64,000 nt of DNA from Thiothrix litoralis (GTDB taxonomy: Bacteria; Pseudomonadota; Gammaproteobacteria; Thiotrichales; Thiotrichaceae): assembly GCF_017901135.1 (NCBI RefSeq), contig NZ_CP072801.1:2356001-2420000 (forward strand), written 5' to 3'. The position numbers and the translations under genes were made by a program. The first letter of the stretch is position 1. Each line of letters opens with the position of its first letter. This document shows positions 53,310-61,580 of this stretch, piece after piece. The notes beneath the pieces were generated by a model, which saw only the letters and a list, made by a program, of their open reading frames with translations, had not been told where the DNA came from and did not search any database.

Positions 53310-53715
53310 TACACGCCGGGTACGTACAATTTGCCCCGCCCTGACAGTCGCAGGCTGTCTCGGCGGCTTGCAAAATCAGGCTGGGCATCAAGCCTGACAC
53401 CCCAAGGTAGGGAGCCATGCGCACCCGTACTTGCGGATTTTCACCTTGTTTCGCCTGCACCAACTCCGGCACATCATTCACCACATGACGCCCGGCAGAC
53501 AGGAAAAACGGCATGATGGTGATGTCGGTTGCACCTTGGTCAATGCATTGCTGGATACCGTCCGGGATCGACGGTTCCGCCAGTTCCAGAAAGGCACTGC
53601 TCACATAGCCGTAAGTTTCAGCGGACTGTTCCCCCACTTTGGCGGCAAGGGCGCGGATTTCATCATTGGACTGGGTACGGCGGCTACCGTGGGCAACAAT
53701 AAGCAGGGCTTGCAT
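53299..53715 (-). CDS. cbiX: Sirohydrochlorin chelatase-like protein (CbiX family)
   Basis: This 138-residue short-form CbiX from the ATG at 53715 has LLIVAHGSRRTQSNDEI with the catalytic His, FLELAEPSIPDGI and TIMPFFLSAGRHVVNDVPE with the second metal His, as in CbiX/SirB enzymes that insert cobalt or iron for cobalamin or siroheme. A C-terminal CDCQGGANCTYPAC tail with four cysteines is unusual and may bind an extra metal or iron-sulfur cluster. Confidence 0.85.
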   Translation of the reverse strand: MQALLIVAHGSRRTQSNDEIRALAAKVGEQSAETYGYVSSAFLELAEPSIPDGIQQCIDQGATDITIMPFFLSAGRHVVNDVPELVQAKQGENPQVRVRMAPYLGVSGLMPSLILQAAETACDCQGGANCTYPACITG

Positions 53716-53800
53716 GGTTAATCCTTGTATCAAAACGTGTATCAAATAAGAGCGAATGTAGTAGAGTATTCCTTATCACAACAGAGGAGAGATAAATCGT

Positions 53801-54877
53801 ATGGGTTTACTGTCAGACTTGAGCGCATGGCAATGGGTGCTGGTCACACTAGGGTTAACACACATCACCATTGCGGCTGTCACCATTTTCTTGCACCGCA
53901 CCCAAGCACACCACGCGCTTGAGCTGGGGCGTATTCCTTCACACTTTTTCCGCCTGTGGTTGTGGCTGACAACGGGCATGGTAACGCGGGAATGGGTCGC
54001 CATCCACCGCAAACACCACGCCAAATGCGAAACCCCGGAAGACCCACACAGCCCGCAAACCCGTGGCATCCATACCGTGTTGTGGAAAGGGGCATTGCTA
54101 TACCGTCAGGAAGCCCAAAATCAGGAAACGCTGGAAAAATACGGCAAAGGCACACCCGACGACTGGCTAGAACGCCATGTTTACGCACCCTACCCTTGGC
54201 TCGGCATCAGCACCATGCTGGTGATTGATATTGTGCTGTTCGGCTTGCCCGGCTCACTGATCTGGCTGGTGCAAATGGTGTGGATTCCGTTCTGGGCAGC
54301 AGGCGTCATCAACGGACTGGCGCATTTCTGGGGCTACCGTAACTGGAGCACTACCGACGCTTCCACCAATATTTCACCGATCGGCATCCTCATTGGTGGC
54401 GAAGAATTGCATAATAACCACCATGCGTTTGCCTCTTCCGCCCGTTTTTCTTGCCGCTGGTATGAGCTGGACATGGGCTGGTTCTACATCCGCCTATTGG
54501 AAATGCTCGGTATGGCGAAAGTGCGCAAAGTCGCGCCGCGCATCCGCATCAACCCGCACAAACTCACCGCTGATTTCGATACGGTAAGCGCTGTGCTGGG
54601 CAACCGTTTGCAAGTGCTGTCGCATTTCGCCCAGCAAGTGATCAAACCCGTCACCAAGTCCGAACTGCGCCACCAAAGCGTGCTCGCGGAAAGTCAGGTG
54701 CTGCAAACCGTGTACTTGTACCAGCAACGCCTTTACCAGTTGTGGGAACGCACCACCGTCAGTCAGGAAGCACGTCTGGAAGCGGTACAGGAGTGGATTA
54801 ACAATGCCGAAAAAACCGGAATTACTGCACTGGAACAATTCGCCCAGCGTTTGCGCGGATACTCCGTGGTAGCCTGA
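53801..54877 (+). CDS. Acyl-CoA/acyl-lipid delta-9-type fatty acid desaturase
   Basis: This 358-residue membrane di-iron desaturase has three His boxes: HRTQAHH (residues 32-38), HRKHH (69-73) and HNNHH (about 205). Four hydrophobic segments frame them. The enzyme would introduce a cis double bond using O2. A C-terminal helical extension of about 90 residues follows the last box. The Nudix gene starts four bases after its stop region and is probably co-transcribed. Confidence 0.9.
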   Translation: MGLLSDLSAWQWVLVTLGLTHITIAAVTIFLHRTQAHHALELGRIPSHFFRLWLWLTTGMVTREWVAIHRKHHAKCETPEDPHSPQTRGIHTVLWKGALLYRQEAQNQETLEKYGKGTPDDWLERHVYAPYPWLGISTMLVIDIVLFGLPGSLIWLVQMVWIPFWAAGVINGLAHFWGYRNWSTTDASTNISPIGILIGGEELHNNHHAFASSARFSCRWYELDMGWFYIRLLEMLGMAKVRKVAPRIRINPHKLTADFDTVSAVLGNRLQVLSHFAQQVIKPVTKSELRHQSVLAESQVLQTVYLYQQRLYQLWERTTVSQEARLEAVQEWINNAEKTGITALEQFAQRLRGYSVVA

Positions 54878-54881
54878 GCCG

Positions 54882-55472
54882 ATGCACGACCTTGACCAAC
54901 TCACCCTCAGCGAGATTAGCCAACGCCTGCGCGGGCGGGGAGAACCCACTCATGATGTAGCGCTGGATGCGTGCCGGGAAGCCGGAGTACTGGTTCCCTT
55001 TGTGCGCATGGAAGGGGCATGGCATTTGCTGTTTATCCGTCGCCCTACCTCGGTCAGAGACTACCACAGCGGGCAAGTGGCGTTTGCTGGCGGCAAACAT
55101 GAGCCAGAAGATGTCGATCTGACCGCTACCGCCTTGCGTGAAGCCCACGAAGAAATCGGTATCGAACCACAAGATGTGCAAGTGCTGGGGCAGCTCAGCC
55201 CACATCACAGCGTCAGCCGCTTCCGCATTTTGCCCGTGGTGGCCACCGTGCCCTGGCCTTACAACCTCACCCTCAGCCCGCAAGAAGTCGCGCGGGCATT
55301 CACCATTCCCTTGGCATGGCTAGCACAACCGCAACACCATGAAATACGTTATCGGCATTTGGCGGATTTGCCAAAACCTTTACCGGTGGCTTACTTTGAG
55401 GAATATGATGGTGAGATATTGTGGGGAGCGACAGCGCGGATCACGCTGGCTTTATTGAGTTGTCTGCGATAG
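54882..55472 (+). CDS. Nudix hydrolase, CoA pyrophosphatase-like
   Basis: A 196-residue protein with the Nudix box region GGKHEPEDVDL through REAHEEIGIE (Gx5Ex7REUxEExGU) and the CoA-type preface LLFIRRPTSVRDYHSGQVAF, which matches the NUDT7/YeaB group that splits CoA and acyl-CoA. It follows the desaturase by four bases. Confidence 0.85.
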   Translation: MHDLDQLTLSEISQRLRGRGEPTHDVALDACREAGVLVPFVRMEGAWHLLFIRRPTSVRDYHSGQVAFAGGKHEPEDVDLTATALREAHEEIGIEPQDVQVLGQLSPHHSVSRFRILPVVATVPWPYNLTLSPQEVARAFTIPLAWLAQPQHHEIRYRHLADLPKPLPVAYFEEYDGEILWGATARITLALLSCLR

Positions 55473-55475
55473 ACA

Positions 55476-55610
55476 AAAAAAGAGAGGACACCCACAGCAA
55501 GAACACGAAGGAAAGAGAGGAGGAGGAGAGAGATACCCTCTATGTCCATGCGCTGTGGGCGCTTGCAAATGATTCCGCCGCTAGGAGGAGGAGGAGGAGA
55601 GAAAGAGCCG
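55476..55610 (+). repeat. Purine-rich low-complexity region with an inverted repeat
   Basis: Two GA-rich blocks (GAGGAGGAGGAGAGAGA-like near 55518-55534 and AGGAGGAGGAGGAGGAGAG near 55582-55600) are separated by ordinary sequence. CCCACAGC at 55491-55498 and GCTGTGGG at 55552-55559 can pair around the first block. It is the only long non-coding gap between the Nudix and LysR genes. A small open frame across it has composition unlike a gene. Confidence 0.6.
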
Positions 55611-55698
55611 GAATCACTCGTTTTTGCAATGCAGCAATTATTATGGATTTCGGGCAAAGCGGACAAGCTATAATTTCTAAACCTAATGGTTAGAAAAA

Positions 55699-56661
55699 CT
55701 AACCACTGGAAGATTCGCGATCTTGCGACTGTGCCTCTTCGCGCAACCAATCAATGAAAATATCCGTATCAGCTTGATTATTATTAATTTTTTCATGTCT
55801 AAAAATAAAGTAGGCATGTTCTAACTGGATAGGTAAATTAAACGGTATACACAACCTACCCGCGTCAATATCGGATTGCGCTAAGGGTTTTATCGCTAAT
55901 AATACTCCTTGACCATCCACGGCGGCATCCAGTGCCAATGAAACGTGGTTAAAATGCAAGCCCCGATTGGCATTCACCCCCTGCACATTTTGCTGTTTCA
56001 ACCAGGTTACCCAACTCGGATGCCCAACATAATTAGATTCATCATGCAATAAGGTATGAAATACCAAATCTTCAGGCTGTTGCAAAGGATGCGGGTGAGC
56101 ATCGCTAACCAAAGCAGGGTTACACACGGGTACAGCAGACACGGCAAACAATTTTTCTGCACCCGCAACCTGACCAGCCCCAAAGCCAATGACCACATCC
56201 ACATGATTCTGACGGAAAAAGGTATCCATCCCCCCAGCATCACCTTGCAAATCAGCCGTGACCAACTGGACATTACTGTTGATCTGCATATCAATATCGG
56301 GGTATTTCAGTGAAAAACGGTGCAGGCGTGGAATCAACCATTTAGACGCAAAGGACGGCGTGGTACACACAGTAATGCTCTGCCGATGCTTTTCGCTGCG
56401 CATCAAGTGTACCGCCTCCCCCAAATTATCAAACCCTTGACGTAATTTAGGCAAGGCCGCTTCTGCACCTTGGCTGAGGGTGATGCTGCGGTTTTTACGT
56501 TCTACCAAGGCAAAGCCGAGGTAATCCTCCAGAAATTTAATCTGGTGGCTAATGGCGGCACGGGTCACATTGAGTTCCGCCGCCGCCTTGGTAAAACTCA
56601 AATGGCGAGCGACGGCCTCAAAGGCACGCAGGGCATTCAGGGGGGGTAATTGTTGGGACAT
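55699..56661 (-). CDS. LysR-family regulator, GcvA-like
   Basis: A 320-residue LTTR with N-terminal HTH (NALRAFEAVARHLSFTKAAA, LNVTRAAISHQIKFLEDYLG) typical of the GcvA subgroup, and the periplasmic-binding-fold effector domain with FASKWLIPRLHRFSLKYPDI. It lies 18 bases after the MFS gene on the same strand, so it is probably expressed with, and perhaps regulates, the transporter. Confidence 0.9.
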   Translation of the reverse strand: MSQQLPPLNALRAFEAVARHLSFTKAAAELNVTRAAISHQIKFLEDYLGFALVERKNRSITLSQGAEAALPKLRQGFDNLGEAVHLMRSEKHRQSITVCTTPSFASKWLIPRLHRFSLKYPDIDMQINSNVQLVTADLQGDAGGMDTFFRQNHVDVVIGFGAGQVAGAEKLFAVSAVPVCNPALVSDAHPHPLQQPEDLVFHTLLHDESNYVGHPSWVTWLKQQNVQGVNANRGLHFNHVSLALDAAVDGQGVLLAIKPLAQSDIDAGRLCIPFNLPIQLEHAYFIFRHEKINNNQADTDIFIDWLREEAQSQDRESSSG

Positions 56662-56679
56662 CCACCGATTATGCCCTAT

Positions 56680-57888
56680 TTACGACGACGAAACAGATAC
56701 CCTCTTGTCAAATGTGTTGTTTTTTGCATAAAGCCATAAACTGCACGCCAATGTCAGCGAATAAACTAGCAACGACCCCAGTATAATCCCTAACCAACCC
56801 TGCCATGCCCAGAACGGCGCGAGCAAAAACCCGCCCACACTCGCCCCCATGTAATAAAACACCAGATACAACGATGACGCACTCGCCCGCGCCTTCAACG
56901 CATGATGGCTGACCCAGCTACTCGCCAACGAATGCGTCAGGAAAAAGCCGAAACTGCTCACCATAAACCCCCACACAATCGCAGACAGACTGGGAATCAG
57001 CGTCAACAACGAGCCACCCATCAAGCATAAAATCCCCAACGCCATACCCACTGGCGCAGAAAAATACTGCGTCACCCGCCCGGAAAACGCCGCTGCCAGC
57101 GTACCGCTCAAATACGTCAGAAACAGCAAGCCCAGCGCGTGCGGCGACAAATGATACGGTGCAGCCGCCAGCACAAACGTGATGTAGCTATACTGATTCA
57201 GAAAAATCATGAAATTACCGCCCGCAATCAGAAACGCCGCCAGCAATACCGGATTACGCAAATGTCCGCCCATGTCTTGCGCAATATGCAGCGGATGCAA
57301 AGGCTTCGGCTGGAAATGCTGCGACTTAGGCAACAGCCACACAAACGCCACCAGCACCAACGCACTCAATATTCCCACCGCCCCAAACGCCGCCGCCCAG
57401 CCGAAATGCTCCCCGACGAAACCGCCCAGCAACCGCCCGGTCACGCCCCCCAAACTATTCGCACTGATGTATACCCCCACCGCCAACACCACCGCCTTAC
57501 GGCTGAATTCATCCCCCATGTAGGCAATCGCAATCGCAGGCAAGCCCCCGAGGAAAAATCCCTGCAAGCCACGCAACAACAGCAAGGTTGAATAGCTTTC
57601 CACCTGCGACAACGCCAGCGTCACCAGCACCGCCCCTGCCATCGTCACCACCATGATCGGCTTGCGCCCAATCGCATCCGACAACGGCCCATACACCAGC
57701 AAGGACAAGCCCAGCGTCAAAATCGTAATGGTCAAACTCCAGCTTGCCTGCAATTCCGTCAAATGAAATTGCAGCGCCAAGGTCGGCAGCAAGGACTGCA
57801 CCACATGCAAATTGGCAAAAATCATCGCCGAACCAAGGCATAGTGCCAGCGTGGCAAGGCGAAAAGCGCGGGTGTTAGCTTCAATCAT
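56680..57888 (-). CDS. MFS efflux transporter, YnfM-like
   Basis: This protein has 402 residues from the ATG at 57888, with CAGGAG upstream. About twelve membrane segments are present, with loop 2-3 motif YGPLSDAIGRKPIMVV typical of the DHA1 family and a GGLPAIAIAYMGDEF block as in YnfM-type transporters. The substrate is unknown; E. coli YnfM is a sugar/drug exporter candidate. The gene is followed by the LysR gene. Confidence 0.85.
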   Translation of the reverse strand: MIEANTRAFRLATLALCLGSAMIFANLHVVQSLLPTLALQFHLTELQASWSLTITILTLGLSLLVYGPLSDAIGRKPIMVVTMAGAVLVTLALSQVESYSTLLLLRGLQGFFLGGLPAIAIAYMGDEFSRKAVVLAVGVYISANSLGGVTGRLLGGFVGEHFGWAAAFGAVGILSALVLVAFVWLLPKSQHFQPKPLHPLHIAQDMGGHLRNPVLLAAFLIAGGNFMIFLNQYSYITFVLAAAPYHLSPHALGLLFLTYLSGTLAAAFSGRVTQYFSAPVGMALGILCLMGGSLLTLIPSLSAIVWGFMVSSFGFFLTHSLASSWVSHHALKARASASSLYLVFYYMGASVGGFLLAPFWAWQGWLGIILGSLLVYSLTLACSLWLYAKNNTFDKRVSVSSS

Positions 57889-57919
57889 GGTTGTCTCCTG
57901 TTGAGGAGGGTTTAGAATA

Positions 57920-57932
57920 GTTGCACTGCAAC
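57920..57932. promoter_or_regulatory. Perfect palindrome upstream of the MFS gene
   Basis: GTTGCA-C-TGCAAC lies 32 bases before the MFS start and next to a TATTCT-like -10 on that strand. It could be the operator of the adjacent LysR or another repressor. Confidence 0.4.
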
Positions 57933-58041
57933 AATAAATAAAACAGTTACGCAAAGAAATGCGTGCTTTCGTCGATTTCCTACTGGAACAACGTCCGATC
58001 TAATGCCACACTCTTTCACATACCAGCGTCAGGAAGACCCC

Positions 58042-59175
58042 ATGCCCCACAAAGTTGTCCACATCAAAACTGTTGCCGCACAAGCACCGCTTTCCCCGGC
58101 ACAAAAGAAATTCAACACCCTAATCAAGAAGATCGACGCACAGAAACAAGTGCTACGCGAATGGCAGGAAACCTTTGCGCAATGCCGTCAGGATGCCGTC
58201 GAAAAGCTGGAACCGTTACGTAAGACCCTGCACGAACACCAAGCCGACATGGTATTACTGCTCGACCAGCAATTCACCAGCCACAAATTCACGCCGAACC
58301 AGAAAGACAAACTCACCCACCTGATCACCGAAACCTGTGATGAGCTCATTACCCTCAACCAGCGTGATGATTTGAAAGCGATTTTCAACAAATACAGCGA
58401 CGATGATTTCGACACACTGGATCAAGAAAGTGACGAAATGGCGCTGGAAATGATGAAAGCGATGTTTGAACAAGAATTTGGCACTACGCTGGATGATGTC
58501 GAATTTGACATCAAAGACCCGCAAGGCACTGCCGAACGGCTGGCAGAAAAGCTCAAGCAGCAACAAGAACAAGCCGAACAAGCAGCGCCCAAACGCCCAC
58601 AGCCCAAGAAAAGCGCCAAACAACTGGCCAAAGAAGCCAAGGCAGCGGAAGAAGCCGCCAACGTCAGCAAATCCATCCAAGCCGTTTACCGCCAACTCAC
58701 CAGCGCCTTGCACCCCGACCGCGAGCAAGACCCGGTAGAGCGCGAACGCAAAACCGAATTGATGCAACAAGTAACCGTTGCTTACGGCAGCAAGGACTTA
58801 CTGAAACTGCTGGAATTACAACTTGCTGTCGAACAGATCGACCAGAGCAAACTCAACAATATCAACGCAGAGCGCCTCAAGCATTACAACAAAATCCTCA
58901 GCGACCAGTTACGCGAATTGCAGGAAGAAGTGTTCCTCAAGGAAAGCGAAATTCGCGAGATGATCAATGCGTCACCTTTCGAGCCGCTTTCCCCCAAGCG
59001 CATGATCGGCTTGCTCAAGCAGGACATGCGCACGGTGCAAGACATGATTGCCCGTATCCAACGCGACATGCGGGCGTTTCGAGATGTAAAACAACTTAAA
59101 GCGTGGCTGAAAGGGTATCGGATTCCAGAGCCGGATTTTGATCCATTTTTTGGGGATTTTCCGCCGTTTCGGTAA
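58042..59175 (+). CDS. Coiled-coil protein with internal J-like domain
   Basis: This 377-residue protein, from the ATG at 58042, starts with a helical region (SPAQKKFNTLIKKIDAQKQV), then a charged linker rich in Gln/Ala/Lys (170-205). A J-domain-like segment with HPD at 224-226 follows (SIQAVYRQLTSALHPDREQ), then more coiled coil and a Pro/Phe C-terminus (PEPDFDPFFGDFPPF). J-domains recruit DnaK, so this may be a specialised co-chaperone. The ATG 39 bases earlier gives no family-like start. Confidence 0.75.
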   Translation: MPHKVVHIKTVAAQAPLSPAQKKFNTLIKKIDAQKQVLREWQETFAQCRQDAVEKLEPLRKTLHEHQADMVLLLDQQFTSHKFTPNQKDKLTHLITETCDELITLNQRDDLKAIFNKYSDDDFDTLDQESDEMALEMMKAMFEQEFGTTLDDVEFDIKDPQGTAERLAEKLKQQQEQAEQAAPKRPQPKKSAKQLAKEAKAAEEAANVSKSIQAVYRQLTSALHPDREQDPVERERKTELMQQVTVAYGSKDLLKLLELQLAVEQIDQSKLNNINAERLKHYNKILSDQLRELQEEVFLKESEIREMINASPFEPLSPKRMIGLLKQDMRTVQDMIARIQRDMRAFRDVKQLKAWLKGYRIPEPDFDPFFGDFPPFR

Positions 59176-59313
59176 CATTCAGAAAATTAATTGAAGTGTT
59201 TCAACCTGCGAACAGGACACTGTGATTACACACATAGAAAATTCTAATGATGCAGAACAGAAAGTTCTAATTACATCGAATAAAAAATAAGCTATGCTGG
59301 TTTTTGTATCACG

Positions 59314-59344
59314 CCTCTTGAATCTTTTCACAGGAAACAAGAGG
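59314..59344 (+). promoter_or_regulatory. Hairpin in the 5' leader of the zinc-ribbon protein gene
   Basis: CCTCTTG (59314-59320) and CAAGAGG (59338-59344) form a perfect 7-bp stem, 36 bases before the ATG at 59381. GCTATGCT upstream could be the -10 region. No known riboswitch is matched. Confidence 0.35.
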
Positions 59345-59380
59345 TAGAAATGTGTCAACATAAAGTGGAGGTATTCACTA

Positions 59381-59731
59381 ATGTCAATGAACCCAAGCCC
59401 CAGCCAACATAGCAATAAGCGATTTTCTACACTTGTTAATGTGCGAAAAACCATGAGAGGTAGAAAACCAGCTGTAAGCGCTAACACCCTATACAAACGG
59501 GAAACTGAGCATCAGTTCACTCAGATACCGACTCATGAAATCGCCAATGAACAATCTCAACAATCCAAAGACCTAGACCTTTCCGCTTGGGAAAAAGACT
59601 CCTGTCCACATTGCGCTTCTCTAGTTTGGACTAAGAGACACCGCACTTGGTGGCAAAAAATGTCAAAGCCCAAGCAAAATCTATGTGTCTGCCGTGAGTG
59701 TCACCAAGAGTTTTGGCGAGAGGCATTTTAG
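59381..59731 (+). CDS. Small protein with C-terminal zinc-ribbon-like motif
   Basis: This 116-residue protein starts at an ATG preceded by GGAGG. The N-terminal 70 residues are polar, with many Gln/Thr/Ser. The C-terminus has CPHC and CVCREC, 24 residues apart, with HRTWWQK between, a typical layout for a zinc ribbon binding nucleic acid. No family recognised. A 5' hairpin and an AT-rich upstream stretch (59176-59380) may control it. Confidence 0.6.
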   Translation: MSMNPSPSQHSNKRFSTLVNVRKTMRGRKPAVSANTLYKRETEHQFTQIPTHEIANEQSQQSKDLDLSAWEKDSCPHCASLVWTKRHRTWWQKMSKPKQNLCVCRECHQEFWREAF

Positions 59732-59736
59732 GGCAA

Positions 59737-59850
59737 CTACACTCGTACCCACACCACGGTGGGCAATGGCTGCAATGCTTCCCGCGCCATTGCCCGTACC
59801 TGTTTGGGATCCAACCCCAAATCACCCAGCTCCCTAATCAAATATGGCAT
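59737..59850 (-). pseudogene. Short fragment of an unidentified gene
   Basis: An uninterrupted 37-codon frame (MPYLIRELGDLGLDPKQVRA, ending PTVVWVRV) looks like the C-terminus of a longer protein but has no upstream continuation. It lies between the zinc-ribbon gene and the orphan vapB. It may be only a chance frame. Confidence 0.25.
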
Positions 59851-59887
59851 ACAATGATGACTCTATTCGATGCTAATCGAGGCAACC

Positions 59888-60076
59888 ATGCGCACCACTC
59901 TCAACCTTGATGACGAACTGCTACGCCAAGCCTTTGAACTGACCGGCATTGCCGAAAAAGCCGCCCTACTCCGTGAAAGCCTAAAAGCCCTGATCGAACG
60001 CGAAAGCGCCCGCCCCGCCGCCGCTCCACGGAAGAGGCGCTATGATTCTGGTCGGTTGCTATTACAAGGGTTGTAA
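59888..60076 (+). CDS. vapB: VapB-type antitoxin, apparently orphan
   Basis: This protein has 62 residues from the ATG at 59888. It follows the VapB pattern MRTTLNLDDELLRQAFELTG, then ALLRESLKALIERESAR. The C-terminal part (RPAAAPRKRRYDSGR) does not match the usual end. At 60042 an ATG begins MILV, the standard start of VapC, but is followed by unrelated sequence, so the toxin is lost. The antitoxin is either a leftover or a stand-alone regulator. Confidence 0.7.
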   Translation: MRTTLNLDDELLRQAFELTGIAEKAALLRESLKALIERESARPAAAPRKRRYDSGRLLLQGL

Positions 60077-60084
60077 CCCAAGCA

Positions 60085-61131
60085 TCAATTGCCCGTCTGG
60101 ATCATCCCCTCAATCTCCGCCAACGCCGCTTGGCCTTTTTCCTGAAACAACGCCAAAGCTGCTTTCCCCACCTGCGCCCAATGCTCACATCCCCACGCCG
60201 TATACGCGGCAATCTTCCCGACATCCCCAGTTTCATGCCAATGCTGATAAGCTTCCACCAACTGCGGAGCCAGTTTCTTACGCATGGCCGACAGATTGCC
60301 GAAATAGAAATGCAGAGAGGCGGCATTGCCCCGCGCCAGCAATTCCGGCAAGGTATGCAAACAATCCGCCAGCAAATCACGCACCGCCCGCAGCATAATG
60401 TCAGCGTGCGAAGGCGGTAACGCAAACAGCATCGTTTGCCATTCGGCATCGCCCAGCACTTGCCCGGCTTTCACCTCACCGATTTCGTGCGCCACTACCG
60501 TTTCAGTTTCAGCCGCTGCCAATGCATCCAACGCCGCTTCCATATCCGTATCGAAGTCGTAACAGGACAGCGCCCGACCCATCGGATTATCCAGCCCGCT
60601 CCAGCGCCATTCGTCGACCTTTTCCCAGACCATGCGGCGCAAGGATTCGCGGCGGATGAACACCTGTTTACCTTGATTCATCGCCGGTGGCGCTTCCACA
60701 TCCCGCGCCAATTCGCGCCCGGCCACCAGAATGGTGTAACCGTCCTGCTCGATGGTTTGCTCCAGTTCCGCCAGAAAAAACAGCGGGCGGCAACGTCGAC
60801 CATAGCCTGCGCTGTAGACCAGCCCTGCCCCGTTCAAGGCAGCATTAATCGCTTCGTTGGCAAACGGGTCGTGTTCGCCGCTACCATTCAGCGGCAAGGG
60901 TGCGTAATCCTGCGCGTCCAGTTCATCCCATATCACTTCGCGCTGGGTCAGCCATTCGCCCACGTCATCGCTGGTCACGACATCGCTGAGGCGAATGCCT
61001 TTTTCCCAGCGGAAAAATTCGCGCATTTTCAGCAAATACACGCATAAGGTGTAATCACCGGCGTGGCGTGCGTCAGCAATATGGCAATTGCGTTGCACGG
61101 CCTGAATCAAGTCTTGGTGCTGTGTGTGCAT
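60085..61131 (-). CDS. Conserved protein of unknown function (Sfum_1244-like)
   Basis: This 348-residue soluble protein has the opening DLIQAVQRNCHIADARHAGD, then YTLCVYLLKMREFFRWEKGI and WDELDAQDYAPLPLNG, as remembered for the family labelled Sfum_1244 in sulfur and sulfate-using bacteria. No catalytic motif is clear. REELARDVEAPPAMNQGKQV (here RELARDVEAPPAMNQG) is also likely conserved. It runs opposite to the orphan vapB, whose stop is eight bases from its own. The family name should be checked. Confidence 0.6.
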   Translation of the reverse strand: MHTQHQDLIQAVQRNCHIADARHAGDYTLCVYLLKMREFFRWEKGIRLSDVVTSDDVGEWLTQREVIWDELDAQDYAPLPLNGSGEHDPFANEAINAALNGAGLVYSAGYGRRCRPLFFLAELEQTIEQDGYTILVAGRELARDVEAPPAMNQGKQVFIRRESLRRMVWEKVDEWRWSGLDNPMGRALSCYDFDTDMEAALDALAAAETETVVAHEIGEVKAGQVLGDAEWQTMLFALPPSHADIMLRAVRDLLADCLHTLPELLARGNAASLHFYFGNLSAMRKKLAPQLVEAYQHWHETGDVGKIAAYTAWGCEHWAQVGKAALALFQEKGQAALAEIEGMIQTGN

Positions 61132-61193
61132 AAACCTACCTCGTTTGTTTTACCCGATAGTAGCAAGGTTAGCGCCACAACGCGCATTAACGG

Positions 61194-61580
61194 TTACGCC
61201 GCAGCTGCCATCAAGGTGAAGTCGGCATGAATTTCATCGTAGGGAACACAAACACCTTCTGCATCTTGTTCGACAATACCGTGGTCGATCAGAATTTTAA
61301 TGTCATCGTGTACTCGCCGGACATCGCGTCCTATTTGCCGCGCCAATTCGCGGATGCTGGTTTTGCCGAGCGTTTGCAGTTTTATGACCAAATCCCAGCG
61401 GCGGGCGTTGATCACCTCAAAGAACATGCCGGGGGAGGTAAACGTCAGGTATTCGCCTGTGTATTCGCTTTTGTTCCAAGCATTTAGAAAACGTGCAGCC
61501 GAGGCTTGCATTGCCTGTTTTTCAGACTGGATTTTGATTTCGAGCGTGCGTTTAGTGTTGTTCTGCATATTGCAATTCAT
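61194..61580 (-). CDS. HTH-type regulator downstream of a PIN toxin
   Basis: This 128-residue protein has an N-terminal helix, then a winged-helix-like domain at about 60-110 (WDLVIKLQTLGKTSIRELAR, QIGRDVRRVHDDIKILIDHG), similar to the archaeal HVO_A0114/MarR-ArsR type of DNA-binding protein. Its start overlaps the PIN-domain gene by four bases, so the two form one operon with the antitoxin. It may be a third component that represses the locus. Confidence 0.7.
   Translation of the reverse strand: MNCNMQNNTKRTLEIKIQSEKQAMQASAARFLNAWNKSEYTGEYLTFTSPGMFFEVINARRWDLVIKLQTLGKTSIRELARQIGRDVRRVHDDIKILIDHGIVEQDAEGVCVPYDEIHADFTLMAAAA

Noticed and set aside
55421-55693. A 90-codon frame through the purine-rich spacer.
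   Set aside because: It consists of Arg/Glu low-complexity produced by GA repeats and overlaps the end of the Nudix gene.
60042-60398. A 118-codon plus-strand frame starting with MILV after the orphan vapB.
   Set aside because: Only the first four residues look like VapC; the rest is antisense of the 348-residue conserved protein and Pro/Thr-rich.
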